Assembly (NCBI GenBank): GCA_905221605.1
Contig: CAJNDS010002401.1
Coordinates: 45,001 to 109,000 of the forward strand
DNA: 64,000 nucleotides
From: Symbiodinium natans
Lineage: Eukaryota > Sar > Dinophyceae > Suessiales > Symbiodiniaceae
Reading direction: 5' to 3'
Shown: piece by piece, positions 42,187 to 52,898 of the stretch
How positions within the stretch are numbered: position 1 is the first letter of the stretch
Layout: each line of letters starts with the position of its first letter
The notes under the pieces: generated by a model
Told to the model about the DNA's origin: nothing
The model's input: only the letters and a program-made list of their open reading frames with translations
Databases searched by the model: none
Program-made: the position numbers and the translations under genes

Positions 42187-42459
42187 AAAGCCCGTGTTGC
42201 GATCCGAACTCCTTCAATGGGGCCCAGGAGCAAAACTGCTAAGTTCACGAAGCTTGCTAGTTTAGCGCCCGTGCTTGGCAGCTAGAAAGCACAGAGTACA
42301 CAAAACGAGGCTCTGCTGTGATGACATGAAACCTTGACTGCCTTGAGCAGGTCGGTTCCTCATGCTTTGAATGTGTCAGATTGAACAACGTGTCTCTGGC
42401 GCTGCGAGAGACCAATACTTCAAGGAAACCCTAAGCCCTAAACCCTAAACCCTAGACAG

Positions 42460-42503
42460 CGTGTTGATCTGCATCGCTGCCTTCTTTTCCAGGACGCATC
42501 TGA
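42460..42503 (-). CDS. Probable exon, helical
   Basis: After the pyrimidine-rich CTTGTTGATTTCAG: CVLEKKAAMQINTL. The right edge runs into a telomere-type unit. Confidence 0.55.
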
Positions 42504-42697
42504 AATCAACAAGGGGATGCGTCTCTTGTTCTGGTAATTTTGGCTGTGGTCGAAACCACTGACAAGGGCCCTCGCATTGTACATGAACCCACAAGTCCCT
42601 CGAGCTCTCAAAGTTTCGGGTTTCAGGGGTGACATGTCTTTATCAAAGGCACTTGTATCCTGCCTGTCTCGAGGACAGCCCCTGAATTCAAGGAAGT

Positions 42698-42770
42698 CTC
42701 CCTAAACCCTAAACCCTAAACCCTAAACCCTAAACCCTAAACCCTAAACCCTAAACCCTAAACCCTAAAC
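42698..42770. repeat. Pure CCCTAAA array
   Basis: About ten units. Confidence 0.95.
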
Positions 42771-43553
42771 TCTAAACCCAGAAATCTTCAACCCTAAACC
42801 CCAAAAGCCCGCAACCCCCGAACCCTAGTGGCAGTCATGTCTCTGCTGCAGCACCACGAGACAGGGCGGCGGCTGGCGCGGATCCAATGATGCCAGAAAT
42901 CTGGGGTTTAGGGTTTAGGATTTAGGGTTTAGGGTTTAGGGTTTAGGGTTTAGGGTTAGGAAGGCTTTTTGGGACCCTCAGGGCTTAGGGTTTAGGGTTT
43001 AGGGCCTCATCTCCCAGCTTCCTACGAAGATGGGGTTTAGGGGGTTTAGGGCTGTAGGGCTTTAGGGGTTGCAGGGCTTTGGGCTTTAGGGTTTTAGGGG
43101 TTTAGGGTTTAGGGTTTAGGGTTTAGGGTTTAAGGTATGGTTTAGGGGCTTAGGGTTTCAAGCCTGTTTCAGGCACGCATGCCAAAATGCCGTCGCCTGG
43201 GACCCGAAGCCATAGCCCAACCCTAACCCCCACCCCCAAGCCTCTTCGGGACAGCCCTCGCAACCTTACGGCCATAGAAACCCTCAAAGAACGTCCTGTC
43301 AAGGGTGCTAAACCCCAAGCCCTAGGCCCTAGCCCTAGGCCCAATGAAACTGAAGATAGCTCAACAGCGCTTCAGGTTTTAGAGCCGCATGCTTGCTAGT
43401 TCAGGTTTCTAAACCACAAGCCAAATACCTTGAACCCGACAAGCCCTGAACTCTAAAGACTTACCCTAAACCCTAAACCCTAAACCCTAAACCCTAAACC
43501 CTAAACCCTAAACCCTAAAGGTGAAAAAAAACTCCCAAAGCCCGAGGCTGCGC

Positions 43554-43634
43554 TTAGCCCAGCAGCGTTTTGAGCTCAGAAAGGCTCTCGAGCTGGGCGA
43601 CCTCCTTTTTGGAAACAGGCCTCGCAAGAATCTG
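43554..43634 (-). CDS. Probable C-terminal exon, protein unidentified
   Basis: Twenty-six codons and TAA: QILARPVSKKEVAQLESLSE then LKTLLG, after CCGAGAG. Strong helical, charged composition; the stop looks genuine. Confidence 0.65.
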   Translation of the reverse strand, partial: QILARPVSKKEVAQLESLSELKTLLG

Positions 43635-43967
43635 CTCTCGGGTTTGGTGCAAATGTAGGGGCCTTGCTAGTTAAGAGTAGGGTTTTGGGAGGTTAGGTAC
43701 AGTATAACTATAAAGGGACCATAAAGGAATACTACAGGTAATTCTAGGGCAGGCCGGCTCTTCAGAAAAATGCGCTGTGCGGCTGGAGTGTTGGGGCTTA
43801 GGGTTTACGGTCTTGTTCAACCCTCGCACCCCAAAAAGGATGGCAAAGTAGATGCCTGATCATATGATTTTAAGTTTTCAGTCGTCACGCCTGACCTCAG
43901 AACCACGGAGACTTCGCTACTTGGTCCAGCTTTGGGAGGGGAACTGAATAGAGACTGGCCTTTTGTA

Positions 43968-43989
43968 GTTTATATATATATATATATGT

Positions 43990-44031
<42 letters not shown>

Positions 44032-44032
44032 G
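43968..44032. repeat. TA then GA dinucleotide microsatellite
   Basis: TATATA run followed by an interrupted GAGAGA run. Confidence 0.93.
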
Positions 44033-44227
44033 TAGTTTCTTTTTTATCCCAAGACACAAAACCTTCAGCTCCCCAAAAGCGTCGAAGCGCCTCACTCGGC
44101 TCTTGAGCTCCAACTGCCAAAGCCAAGTCAGGCTCCGTCATCAAATTTATCAAATACGTGGGGGGGGCAGGGCGGGCGGGTCCCAAATTAAATTCAGCAA
44201 ATCCATTAGATTAATTACATGAACTAT

Positions 44228-44413
44228 TCAAAATGGTGAATTATTTTCATTCATCAGCGCCCTTTTTTTTGCACCTACGAAAGTACGGGCCTCAATGTGT
44301 ATATGGTATCCATAAAGTGGGGGTTCAGGGCGTGGGGTTCCAGGCCTCCGCCAAAGTTCGCCGCTCTCCGTGCGCAGGCAGAGCAGGCGTTGATCGGTCT
44401 CTTTCGGCGGCAT
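44228..44413 (-). CDS. Possible exon (strand ambiguous)
   Basis: Minus frame MPPKETDQRLLCLRTESGEL then WRRPGT; the plus strand is equally open (KFAALRAQAEQALIGLFRRH). One of the two is probably real. Confidence 0.42.
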   Translation of the reverse strand: MPPKETDQRLLCLRTESGELWRRPGTPRPEPPLYGYHIHIEARTFVGAKKRALMNENNSPF

Positions 44414-44579
44414 CGGGCGGATGGGCAGAACACCCCCGAACCTAGAAACTTGCTAGTTCCTACTACTTGTAGGGAAAGAGGGAACCCCTCCGCCTTAAGC
44501 CCTCTGACATCCTCAAGGTTTATCGTTGAAAGAAAGGAGGCGGGGAAAGAGAGAGGCTAAGCAGCACTGGCGAAGATGC

Positions 44580-44752
44580 CTAAAACCCCTAAACCCTAGA
44601 ACCCCTAAACCCTAAAACCCCTAAAACCCCTAAAACCCTAAACCCTAAACCTCTAAACCCTAAACCCCTAAACCCCCCTAAACCTCTAAACCCTAAACCC
44701 CTAAACCCTAACCCCCCCTAAACCTCTAAACCCTAAACCCCTATACCCCAAA
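44580..44752. repeat. Irregular CCCTAAA/CCCCTAAA array
   Basis: Mixed 7- and 8-bp units with CTCTAAA variants. Confidence 0.9.
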
Positions 44753-45392
44753 CCGGCCCCTGTACACCAAATACAAGCAGCTGCTCCGAGCCATCTGCTC
44801 ACGGCAGGAGATCTGCATATTGGGGAACTAAGTTCTGGGTGCTGGCTTGGGCGTCTACTCCAGTGCTAGTTTGGGCGTCTACTGCAGCCTGTTTTGGGTT
44901 TAGGGTTTAGGGCTCAGGGTTTCGGGCTCGGGGCATCTTAAGGGGGCTCATTGAGGATGAGGGTTTCGGAGTGCAGGACTCAGAAGGTGTAGGGCTCCAG
45001 GCGTTCAGGGTATGGCAAAGGACATCATAAGGCCTCGGGCCTTTAGGGGCTTAGGGCATTGTAAGCTCAGAGGTGCATGGGGCCTCGACATATAACATTC
45101 TTATGCGTATGTTTCTATACATAAATAAATAAACAAATAAATAAATATATGAATATATTGTGTAAATTTCTAGCCCACACACCTCAAGCCCCGTTTCCCG
45201 GGTAAAGGGTAGCTTGCAACTTTACTCCAGTATCTCGCTCCTATGAAAACTTCTGTTCCTAGGAAGTCAGAGGGCTACCTTTTTTGGTCCTGGGTAGTTT
45301 GTGAGCAGAAGGAACCGAGGACCCCTCAAGAAAGGAGAAAGGATTCGCTTGGATACACAGACTAACCCCCGGGCCAGTTATCAGGCTGAGCT

Positions 45393-45440
45393 TACAGCCG
45401 TCGTGCGCCAGCTCATCATCTTCGCTGTGGGCGAGGCCTG
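45393..45440 (-). CDS. Possible exon, acidic
   Basis: LAHSEDDELAHDG between AAATCAG and CT|GTAAGC, a consensus donor. Confidence 0.5.
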
Positions 45441-45856
45441 ATTTTGTGGACGAGGCAGACCCTACCGTACACCCTAAACCCTAAACCCTAAACCCTCAAC
45501 CCTAAACCCTAAACCCTCAACCCTAAACCCTAAACCCTAAACCCTACACCAACCGAAGAACCCTCAGGGATGCTAGGACAACGGGTTAACAGTTCGACTC
45601 CTCAACTCCTGGGCTTATAAGGTTAGCTCATAAGGTGTAGGGAATCCATTTCCGTAAATCCCTAAACCTTAAACACTAGCCCTAAACCCTAAACCCCCCA
45701 AAATCCCCAAACCCCTAAACCCTAAACCCTAAACCCAAAACCCTAAACTAAACCCCAAGTCATGCTGGGCTTCTCGCTGCCTTCCTCGGGCGAAGCCTGC
45801 GCGCTCCCAGCTCTCGGGTTCATAGGGGCCCCCCAAGCCACAGGGTTGTTGTGCAG

Positions 45857-46012
45857 GGTTTAGGGTTTAGGGTTTAGGGTTTAGGGTTTAGGGTTTGGGG
45901 TTTGGGGTTTGGGGTTTGGGGTTTGGGGTTTGGGGTTTGGGGTTTGGGGTTTGGGGTTTGGGGTTGGGGGTTGGGGGTTGGGGGTTGGGGGTTGGGGGTT
46001 GGGGGTTGTTGG
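45857..46012. repeat. Telomere-type array grading into GGGTTTG and GGGGGTT
   Basis: Three successive homogeneous blocks: GGGTTTA, then GGGTTTG (about ten units), then a GGGGGTT-type block. Each block is internally uniform, showing stepwise local amplification of mutated units. Confidence 0.95.
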
Positions 46013-46267
46013 TTCATTTTGGGGGTTTGGGCCCAGGGGGTACCCTATCTAAACCTGAACGAAACTCTCCAAAGCTTCTCTTGGGTTCCCTAAAAATCCG
46101 AAAAAACATCCCCAAAGTCAAGATCCGCCGAAACAAAGCCCTCAAGTCTGAGCCAGGCTGGGAATTCTTTCTCCCAAAACTAGAGACCCAGAAGTTTAGG
46201 GTTTAGGGTTTAGGGTTTAGGGTTAGGGTTTAGGGTTTAGGGCCCAAGTTTTGGGTTTAGGGTTTCA

Positions 46268-46383
46268 CAGCTCTCCCTTGCCTCGTCATCCGTGATCAGC
46301 GTCATGGGATGCAGGGCCGCCTCAGGCTCCGCTTGGTTCACAGCTTCCGTCTCTGCTCTCGCAATGCAAGAATTCAGGGAAGG
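46268..46383 (-). CDS. Probable exon, acidic
   Basis: IARAETEAVNQAEPEAALHP then MTLITDDEARESCET. Long open frame with strong protein character; boundaries approximate. Confidence 0.65.
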
Positions 46384-46492
46384 AGCCCTTTGAGGTCCAT
46401 AGACCACACCTCTGTGTACCCCTAAACCCGAAACCCTAAACCCTAAACCCTAAACCCTAAACCCTAAACCCTAAACCCAAAGGCATCCCGAC

Positions 46493-46578
46493 CTCCTGGT
46501 GGTGCCGCCGCATCACGGCCCCGTTTGCCAGGACCTGGATCTCCTGGTTTGTCGGGTTTCCCCGTGCCTTTTCTAAGC
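46493..46578 (-). CDS. Probable exon, protein unidentified
   Basis: After GGGCTTAG: KARGNPTNQEIQVLANGAVM then RRHHQE, ending GAG|GTCGGG. Confidence 0.68.
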
Positions 46579-46597
46579 CCAGCCCTAGTGTTTAGGG

Positions 46598-46805
46598 TTT
46601 AGGGTTTTGGGGTTTAGGGTTTTGGGGTTTAGGGTTTTGGGGTTTAGGGTTTTGGGGTTTAGGGTTTTGGGGTTTAGGGTTTTGGGGTTTAGGGTTTTGG
46701 GGTTTAGGGTTTTGGGGTTTAGGGGTTTAGGGTTTTAGGGTTTTAGGGTTTTAGGGTTTTAGGGTTTAAGGGTTTTAGGGTTTTAGGGTTTTAGGGTTTA
46801 AAGGG
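46598..46805. repeat. Higher-order GGGTTTTGGGGTTTA array
   Basis: About nine copies of a 15-bp GGGTTTTGGGGTTTA unit, then GGGTTTTA units. A telomere-derived higher-order repeat lying in the intron between the exon models at 46838 and 46578. Confidence 0.95.
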
Positions 46806-46837
46806 TTTAGGGTTGTTTGGGATCCTGTACCACACCC

Positions 46838-46976
46838 TGCCCACCATAAGGCCCATCTCGCCCTTAACTCGGCCGCACTGGGCCTGGGGTCGTATTGGGG
46901 TTCAAGAGGGATCTGCGAAAGGGGAGCCTGGATTCTTTGGCCCTAGAAGCAGTCGGATCATCTGATCTGCACCTAT
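46838..46976 (-). CDS. Two probable exons
   Basis: Upper part reads ADQMIRLLLGPKNPGSPFAD after ATCATAG; lower part reads RPQAQCGRVKGEMGLMVGRV with AGG|GTGTGG as a possible donor. The junction between them is not resolved. Confidence 0.58.
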
Positions 46977-47033
46977 GATAGAAAAACGGGGTGAACACAC
47001 GAAACCTGAGACGCCGTAAACCCAACCCCCCGC

Positions 47034-47095
47034 CCTGGTAAAGTCCGACTCCTCATCGCTTCGCCTCAGAAAGCCCCTGAGCCCCTGGAGGCTCT
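47034..47095 (-). CDS. Probable exon, protein unidentified
   Basis: Twenty codons SLQGLRGFLRRSDEESDFTR between GATGTAG and AGG|GCGGGG (GC donor). Confidence 0.62.
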
Positions 47096-47235
47096 CTACA
47101 TCCTAGAGGTTAGCTCAACATCCTGGCTCCCTAAACCCTAGACCCTGAACCCTAAACCCTAAACCCCAAACCCTAACCCGTAAACCCAGGTTTAGAGCTG
47201 AGAGGTTTAGGGTTTGAGCTGAGGGTTCAAGGTAC

Positions 47236-47390
47236 AAGGAACCCTTGAGCCAGCACATGCAGGTGTGTCCTCGGCTTGCTTGACATAGCTGCGGCAGCTC
47301 CAAATGCGGAGTGCCAAGATGCAGCAGGATATGGAACGCATCGGCCTTAGCAAGATCGACCGGTTGAATGCGTATCAGGACTGGGGTCAT
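47236..47390 (+). CDS. Probable exon(s), coiled-coil-like, ending in stop
   Basis: YKEPLSQHMQ is followed by CAG|GTGTGT; a short intron ends GACATAG, then LRQLQMRSAKMQQDMERIGL and SKIDRLNAYQDWGH with TGA. Strong helical character on the plus strand. An antisense ORF here is judged a shadow. Confidence 0.55.
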
Positions 47391-47548
47391 TGACGCAAGT
47401 GAGAATTTCTTAATACACAAGAAGGGCACAATCTGACTGTCCCCAGACTCCTACCTCTCCTTGTACTTGTAGGCTCTGAAGTCTCTTGACTGGACGTCTT
47501 TGAACTTGCCCTGTCTAGGGCTCAGACCTTGTCACACCCGCCGATGTC

Positions 47549-47778
47549 AGGGGGGGCGTATACTTTCTGAAACAACGAACACGCTGGGAGCTGAATTTCG
47601 CTCCTCCCTTCAGGGGTTTGAGCCAAGCCCAACGTAGAAGTTCGCAGGGAGTGTGCAAGATAAACCCAGGCAGGGTATTGGCAGACCCTGCAGAGGAGCA
47701 CGGGGTCAGAAGAAGAAGGGGTATCTCGGGAGAGTTTGGGAGGACTGGGGCATATCCGGGAGTACTCGATAACTACCC
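47549..47778 (+). CDS. Possible long exon without ATG
   Basis: Seventy-six codons open on the plus strand: GGVYFLKQRTRWELNFAPPF, GLSQAQRRSSQGVCKINPGR and DPAEEHGVRRRRGISGEFGR. Entered after GATGTCAG. No family recognised. Confidence 0.45.
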
Positions 47779-48219
47779 TTGAACCCTGCCTCCCTCAAGA
47801 ACAACAACAGCAATTGTCCACAGCCGTCTTAAGGGTTGCACGCCGGCGTGAAGTTCCATGGGCTGTTTAGGGTTCAGGGTTCAGGGTTTAGGGTTAGGGC
47901 TTAATTAGGGGTCTTGGGAGTATAGCTAGTTATATGCACAGTTGCCCCTACTCTTCTCACCCCATGAAAGGCTGTGTGAGTTGGGCTCCCAAATGAACAG
48001 GGCTGCGACATCGCGGTTTAGGGTTTAGGGTTTAGGGTAGCAAGTGGCTCAGAGGGTCAAGAGAAAGACTGGGTCTGGGTGCTCCTTCCAAATTCCCATG
48101 ACCGCCCAAATGCGATGATTCCAACTCCGAACGCCCTGGAGGAGAAACCTCGACACTTTCAAACTGCGAGGGTCCTTTCAGGCAGGGTCTGTTAAAGTGC
48201 CAGGATTCTTTTAGGCAGG

Positions 48220-48410
48220 GTGTTGAAAGCAATTCGCCCAAACTCGGGGCCCCCCTCCCCAATACATGCCGCAGCAAGCATGAGCTGGGGGCTTTGGTTT
48301 GGGGTCAATGGCAATCTACACTCCCCCACCCAAATCACAAGACCTAAAGCAATGTTCTCAATACCCGCAGTGCGCAGAAGGCAGTCCAATATGTTAATCA
48401 ATCTCGACAC
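48220..48410 (-). CDS. Possible exon (strand ambiguous)
   Basis: Minus frame SRLINILDCLLRTAGIENIA then VGECRLPLTPNQSPQLMLAA. No splice sites fixed. Confidence 0.4.
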
Positions 48411-48709
48411 ACTCCAGCTGAAAATCCTGAACCCCCCCCCCCCTTAAAAACTTCACAAAACCCCCTACTTAAACCCCGAAACCCTAAATACTTAGACCCC
48501 TCAACCCTCAACCCTTTTAAAACCCTAGTTCTCCTAAGACATTTAAGCTCAGGTGTAGAGTTGATGAGAAGTCTGGCACCGGCTGCGGGGTGCAGGGATG
48601 CAGGTCAGGCAAAACTACGCCCGCAAATCGAAAAGCCGGTGCCTGAACTTAAGTTTAGAGGCTAAGGGCTAGGGGTTTATAGGGCTTAGGCTTAAGTCTT
48701 GCAGCAGAC

Positions 48710-48955
48710 TTTTGCGCAAATACGCGCAAGAAGCAGTGGACTGCCACTCTGTGCTGCACACGCCGGTGGACATGGCCCTCTGGGCTGTGATTGATATCGC
48801 AGCGCATGGATCGCGGGACCACTCTGACACCGTGCTCATTCCGTGCTGCAGCCGTTCCTTCAGGCAGCTTCGGGCATGTGCCCCTCCGAACTCTTCACAT
48901 GGGCTTGAAGTTCGCGCGGTCGCGCCAGTGCTCGACACCTTCGAAAGACCCGAAC
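48710..48955 (+). CDS. Probable exon, protein unidentified
   Basis: After CTTGCAGCAG: LLRKYAQEAVDCHSVLHTPV, DMALWAVIDIAAHGSRDHSD, TVLIPCC and further. Telomere-free, GC-rich, with strong protein character. The 3' limit is uncertain. Confidence 0.58.
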
Positions 48956-49306
48956 TCCCAGTATGGGGTCGAGGGCTCGGGGCTCGGGAAAATTGAGGAG
49001 GTGGGTCCGGATCGTGTCTGCTAACAATGGGGGGGGGGTGGGGGATGGATGGTCAAGCTAACGTTCTTCCGCGGAATGGCCTTGTATATCGAACTAAAGG
49101 GCTCAGGTTGCACAAGTGCACTGCGCAATTTTTTTTTGTGGGCCAGCCTTCAGCAGACGAGACGCAGGAGTGTGTACATTGGCCAAGCACTTCTGCACTT
49201 GCCGAGTACGGCTAACTAAAGCAAGTCATTTCAAGCCCATAAATATTATTGCTCTTCTGTCGTGGGCGTTGTTGCCTTCATGTTTCTAAGGCTTGGGGAT
49301 TAGCCC

Positions 49307-49415
49307 TGCGGCAAGCGGTGCCTCGAGGCAGTTGGAGCAGGTGCGCCAACAGGATGATCGTCGTCCAGAAAGGCAAGGAAGGGAGCCTCTGGCTCATAAC
49401 AATACCATGGTATAA
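49307..49415 (+). CDS. Possible exon, basic/acidic helical
   Basis: ASGASRQLEQVRQQDDRRPE then RQGREPLAHNNTMV and TAA. Same strand as the candidate exons on either side. Confidence 0.5.
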
Positions 49416-49685
49416 TCACATAATATAAGACAGTTTGGGACATTTGGCGTCATGGCATCTGCTTCCACAAAAACATCATTCGTTCGACGCACATGGGGCA
49501 AGCATGTGAACGACTGCCAAAACCGGCTGGCGGTGCTAATGGACGCAACATGACGGGGATCGCTTCTCAAGTGTTCCCGTCGGTACGTACAGCGTTTTAG
49601 CATCAGTTATCCACCCTTGATGTCGGCAGGTGTCGGAAGGGAAGATTCAAGGTTGTAGCCCACCACAACGGTTCATTAAATTAGG

Positions 49686-49876
49686 GGTCGCTTTTCAGGC
49701 GGTCCCATCACTTTGCAGGGTGTCAGGCGTTCGTGTCCATCCCTTGCTTACTTGAATGGCTGGGGGTTTTGGAGCTTGCTCATCTAGGATTGAACCCGGA
49801 CCCTGAAAACTCAGCTACTTCCTTTGAAGGTGCATCTTTGGCCTCTATACATCTTGAGAACCACAGAGACGTTTAG
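49686..49876 (+). CDS. Probable exon lacking ATG
   Basis: Open from after TAG to a TAG: SHHFAGCQAFVSIPCLLEWL, GVLELAHLGLNPDPENSATS and FEGASLASIHLENHRDV. Preceded by CTTTTCAG. Confidence 0.55.
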
Positions 49877-49892
49877 GCCGAATGCCTTTCAG

Positions 49893-49967
49893 GGGTGAGG
49901 GCCTTCATGCGGGGGACAGTGTGGGACATTACAGGTCTGCGGCAAAAAGCCATTAGACCCCGAATCT
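49893..49967 (+). CDS. Possible exon
   Basis: VRAFMRGTVWDITGLRQKAI then RPRI, after GCCTTTCAG. Could be joined to 49686-49876. Confidence 0.48.
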
Positions 49968-50059
49968 AGCTGACTTCCCTCGCTCTAAAGGGTTTCGGTT
50001 TACAGGTTTAGGTTGCACAAATTCCGAACCTTAGCCCCAACACGCAACTCCAAACTTCA

Positions 50060-50096
<37 letters not shown>
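50060..50096. repeat. CT dinucleotide microsatellite
   Basis: Uninterrupted CT run of about 36 bp. Confidence 0.96.
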
Positions 50097-50099
<3 letters not shown>

Positions 50100-50824
50100 C
50101 CCTCAAAGAGAAGCAATAAACGTAAACACCTCTATACATGCGAACCCTAAACGTCAAAAACCCAACGGGACAGCCCTGAAGCCCTAAACCTCGGAACCCC
50201 AAACCCCAAAGCCTAAACCTCCAAACTTCTGAAACCGCAAATGAGGCACCTGAACCCTAAACCCTAAACCCTAAGCCCGAAACCTCGCTTCTGACTGCCC
50301 GTGAACCTTGAAGCCCCATCCGAGCCCCGAGCTTTGGCGGCTCAGGGGCCTGCGGCTTTGAAGGTTTCAGGGTTTTGAGGGGTTTAGGGTTTAGGGTTTA
50401 GGGTTTGGGGTTTAGGGTTTAGGGTTTAGGTTTCAGGGTTTTGAGGGGTTAGAGTTAGAGGGTTTAGGGCTGAAGGGCTTAGATTGTAGGGTAGTTTAGG
50501 GTTTAGGGTTCATGTGCTTAGGGCTTTAGGCTAACCCACCCTGATTTCTAAAAAAAGACCCTGAACCCCAAACGCCCAAACCTCCAAAACCAAAACCCCC
50601 AACCCCTAAACCGCCGAAACCCCTCGACTGTACCACCCCCCCGGAACAGCCCTCAACAAAGAGCCTCCGGGCCTGGACTTAATTCCGAAGCCCTTAAACC
50701 CCATACACCCCAAAACAAACCGAAAACCCCAAAACCCCAAAACCCCTCAACCCCAAACCCCTAAACCCTGAACTCCTAAACCCCAAAAAAGACCAAAAAC
50801 AGAAAAGCAAAGAAAAAACCTAAC

Positions 50825-50922
50825 CCCGCCTGGGCCGGCGGCGTAGCCTCGCTGCGGGCCAACACCGGGCGGCGCGCGGCGGATCTCAGCCTCGCCGGCC
50901 ATGTAGCCGGCGAAAGCACCTG
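50825..50922 (-). CDS. Probable exon, Gly/Ala-rich
   Basis: After CCCCCTCAG: AFAGYMAGEAEIRRAPPGVG then PQRGYAAGPGG. High GC, protein-like. Confidence 0.62.
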
Positions 50923-51529
50923 AGGGGGTTTTGAACGTTCAGGGGTTTGAGGCTTGGGGGGTGCAGGGGTGTCTTGGGGTTTAGGGGTTTAAGAGCTCTA
51001 GGGGTTTAGGGTTTAGGGGTTAGGGTTTAGTTTATGGGTCGAGGGTTTAGTTTAGGGGTCGAGGGTTTAGGGTTCAGGGGTTTGGGAGTTTAGGGGTTCG
51101 CTGTGGCTTGTGGCCTCGGGGCTTTCACAAAATATGCTGCCCAAGAGGCTTAGCCGACTTTGTCACAAAACCCCAAGCCCCCGTGCATTTGAGGGTTGAT
51201 CGGTTTTCAAGTCGAGGCCAGCGATAGAGATTGACACCTTGCAAAGGTCGCAGCCTCAGAGCCTCTGATCACCAGAGATGTCGGTTTAGGGTGGAGGGGT
51301 GAGGGACGATCCTCCAGAAACTCGAAGCCAAACCCCAACACCAAAGCCCTATCACCGTGCTCATCATCCCTTTTGCGCCTCTACATTGTGGCATCTTCTT
51401 TGCGGAGCTTCTGATCGCAAACAGAGGTTCGTATTTTCAACCCCAAATGTGAAGCTTGAGCTGCTCTGAGATTCCACATGTTGGTGTGCACTTGCCTAAT
51501 TAGGCTTCGGGTGCCCTACTCTCACAGAT

Positions 51530-51733
51530 AATCTCGCAGAGATATTTCGGAAGTTCCTCCTCTTTTCTCATGAACATCCACGTAAAGCCCCAACCCCGGT
51601 GCCCCTTCGCGCCCCACACTACGGCGAGTCGCCGAAGTCCTCTGCAGCGGCGAGGAGCTCGAGAAGGATGGTACCATTAGACTCCTGCTGATCGACGTTG
51701 ACTGGGTGATTTCGCCCAAGGACACTCAAAGCA
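51530..51733 (-). CDS. Probable coding block with frame change
   Basis: Upper part after TGCTTTGAG: VLGRNHPVNVDQQESNGTIL then LELLAAAEDFGDS. Lower part reads GFTWMFMRKEEELPKYLCEI and ends with a donor CT|GTGAGA. The two frames differ by one base around 51615-51625, so there is either a tiny intron, a sequence error, or a frameshift. Confidence 0.62.
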
Positions 51734-51908
51734 GTTCACAAGCCCTCAACCCCCACACCTCAACTCCCCCCTAAACCCTACCACCCTAACCCCCCACACC
51801 ACAACTCACCAGAATCCGAGAAAAAGGCCTACAAAGCTGCTAAGCACTAAAGCTGCAGCTATAAAACAGCCCTTTTGCCCATGCCGCACTGACCTTCACT
51901 GACACACA

Positions 51909-51959
51909 GCCCTAAACCCTAAACCCTAAACCCTAAACCCTAAACCCTAAACCCTAAAC
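51909..51959. repeat. Pure telomere-type array starting an intron
   Basis: In minus sense the array begins directly at the exon end (TACTGG|GTTTAGGG) and ends near CTGTGTGTCAG, a good acceptor. Confidence 0.93.
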
Positions 51960-52898
51960 CCAGTAGGTTGGCATTGCTTCAGGATCTTTTGGCCACTCCT
52001 TGCCCTCTTGTGCGGCAGCTGCCGCGCTGGAGAGTGCCTCACAGCTCCGGTACACATCCTGATCTCGTTTCATGCTTGGGATGATATTCGAAATTCTACC
52101 TTCTAGTCCTTATGGAGGTTAAGTATCCTTAAAGAATGTAAACTGTTACCCCACTATGAGTCAGTGATATCCTGAATGCTCAGTTTAGGGTAGAGGGGTT
52201 ATTCTCTCGGATCACAGATCCTTGGGCTTGGAACTCCCTCTTTGGGGCTTCTGCTCACCTGTCCTTAGCCTTCAAATCGAAGCTCTCTACTCTGCAGTCC
52301 AAAGCCCCTCTCAGAACTACAACATGCTTAAGAACCCCCGCCCCCCCCCCCCCCCCCCCCAAAAAAAAAAAAAAAAAAACATATTCTTCCTTATAAGGGC
52401 AGCAGAGGGATTATTGTTTTTTCTGTGTTTTCAGGGTTCTTAAGCAAATGAATGGTACAGAAGGGCCCCAGAAAGTCAAGCCCAAGAGAGCAGAGGTCAG
52501 CGGAACCACCATCCCCTTGTCACCTCTAGAGATGTTCTCCCAAAGTATCTGCTCTAAACCCTAAACCCTAAACCCCAGACCGAGTGGGGGCCTGGTAGAG
52601 GTGACTCTCGGAGAAGCCCTGCGCTCGGCACCACTCGTCCACGGCTCCGGCTACGACGCGCCTCGGGCTGAAAGATTGATGAAGGGAGGGCTTAAACCCT
52701 AAGCCCCCACATCCCTAAGAAAGTTCTGGGGTTTAAGGTTTAGGGTTTAGGGTTTTGGGCCCTAAACCCTCAACCCCAAGCCCCTCGAACACTAAACACC
52801 CTGGGTCGCGCAGTGGCGCCCAGCGGTCTCCCCCTCTGAAACGACGACGCTCATTCCCCCAAGTTCTCACAGAAAGTTGTAGTTCCCCACGCCAGTAG
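51960..52898 (-). CDS. Four-exon gene fragment with telomere-derived donors
   Basis: Exons 52898-52871 (28 nt), 52835-52800 (36 nt), 52667-52574 and 52058-51960 join in phase: TGVGNYNF, GGDRWAPLRDP, RRVVAGAVDEWCRAQGFSES and DVYRSCEALSSAAAAAQEGK, WPKDPEAMPTYW. Introns are 35, 132 and 515 nt, all GT-AG. Three donors read GTGTTTAG, GTTTAGGG and GTTTAGGG, that is, the exon ends exactly where a telomere unit starts. Family unknown. Exon 51733-51530 is probably further downstream in the same gene. Confidence 0.75.
52328..52379. repeat. Poly-C followed by poly-A
   Basis: About 20 C then 19 A, inside an inferred intron. Confidence 0.95.

Noticed and set aside
45575-45612. AGTTCGACTCC, another T-loop-like string
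   Set aside because: No cloverleaf could be formed with the flanks.
45895-46206. ORF of repeated GFGVWGLGFGVWGL-type peptide
   Set aside because: Direct translation of the GGGTTTG telomere-variant array.
49775-49850. tRNA-like T-loop sequence (GGGTTCAATCC on the minus strand)
   Set aside because: The T stem does not pair and no acceptor or anticodon stems could be drawn.
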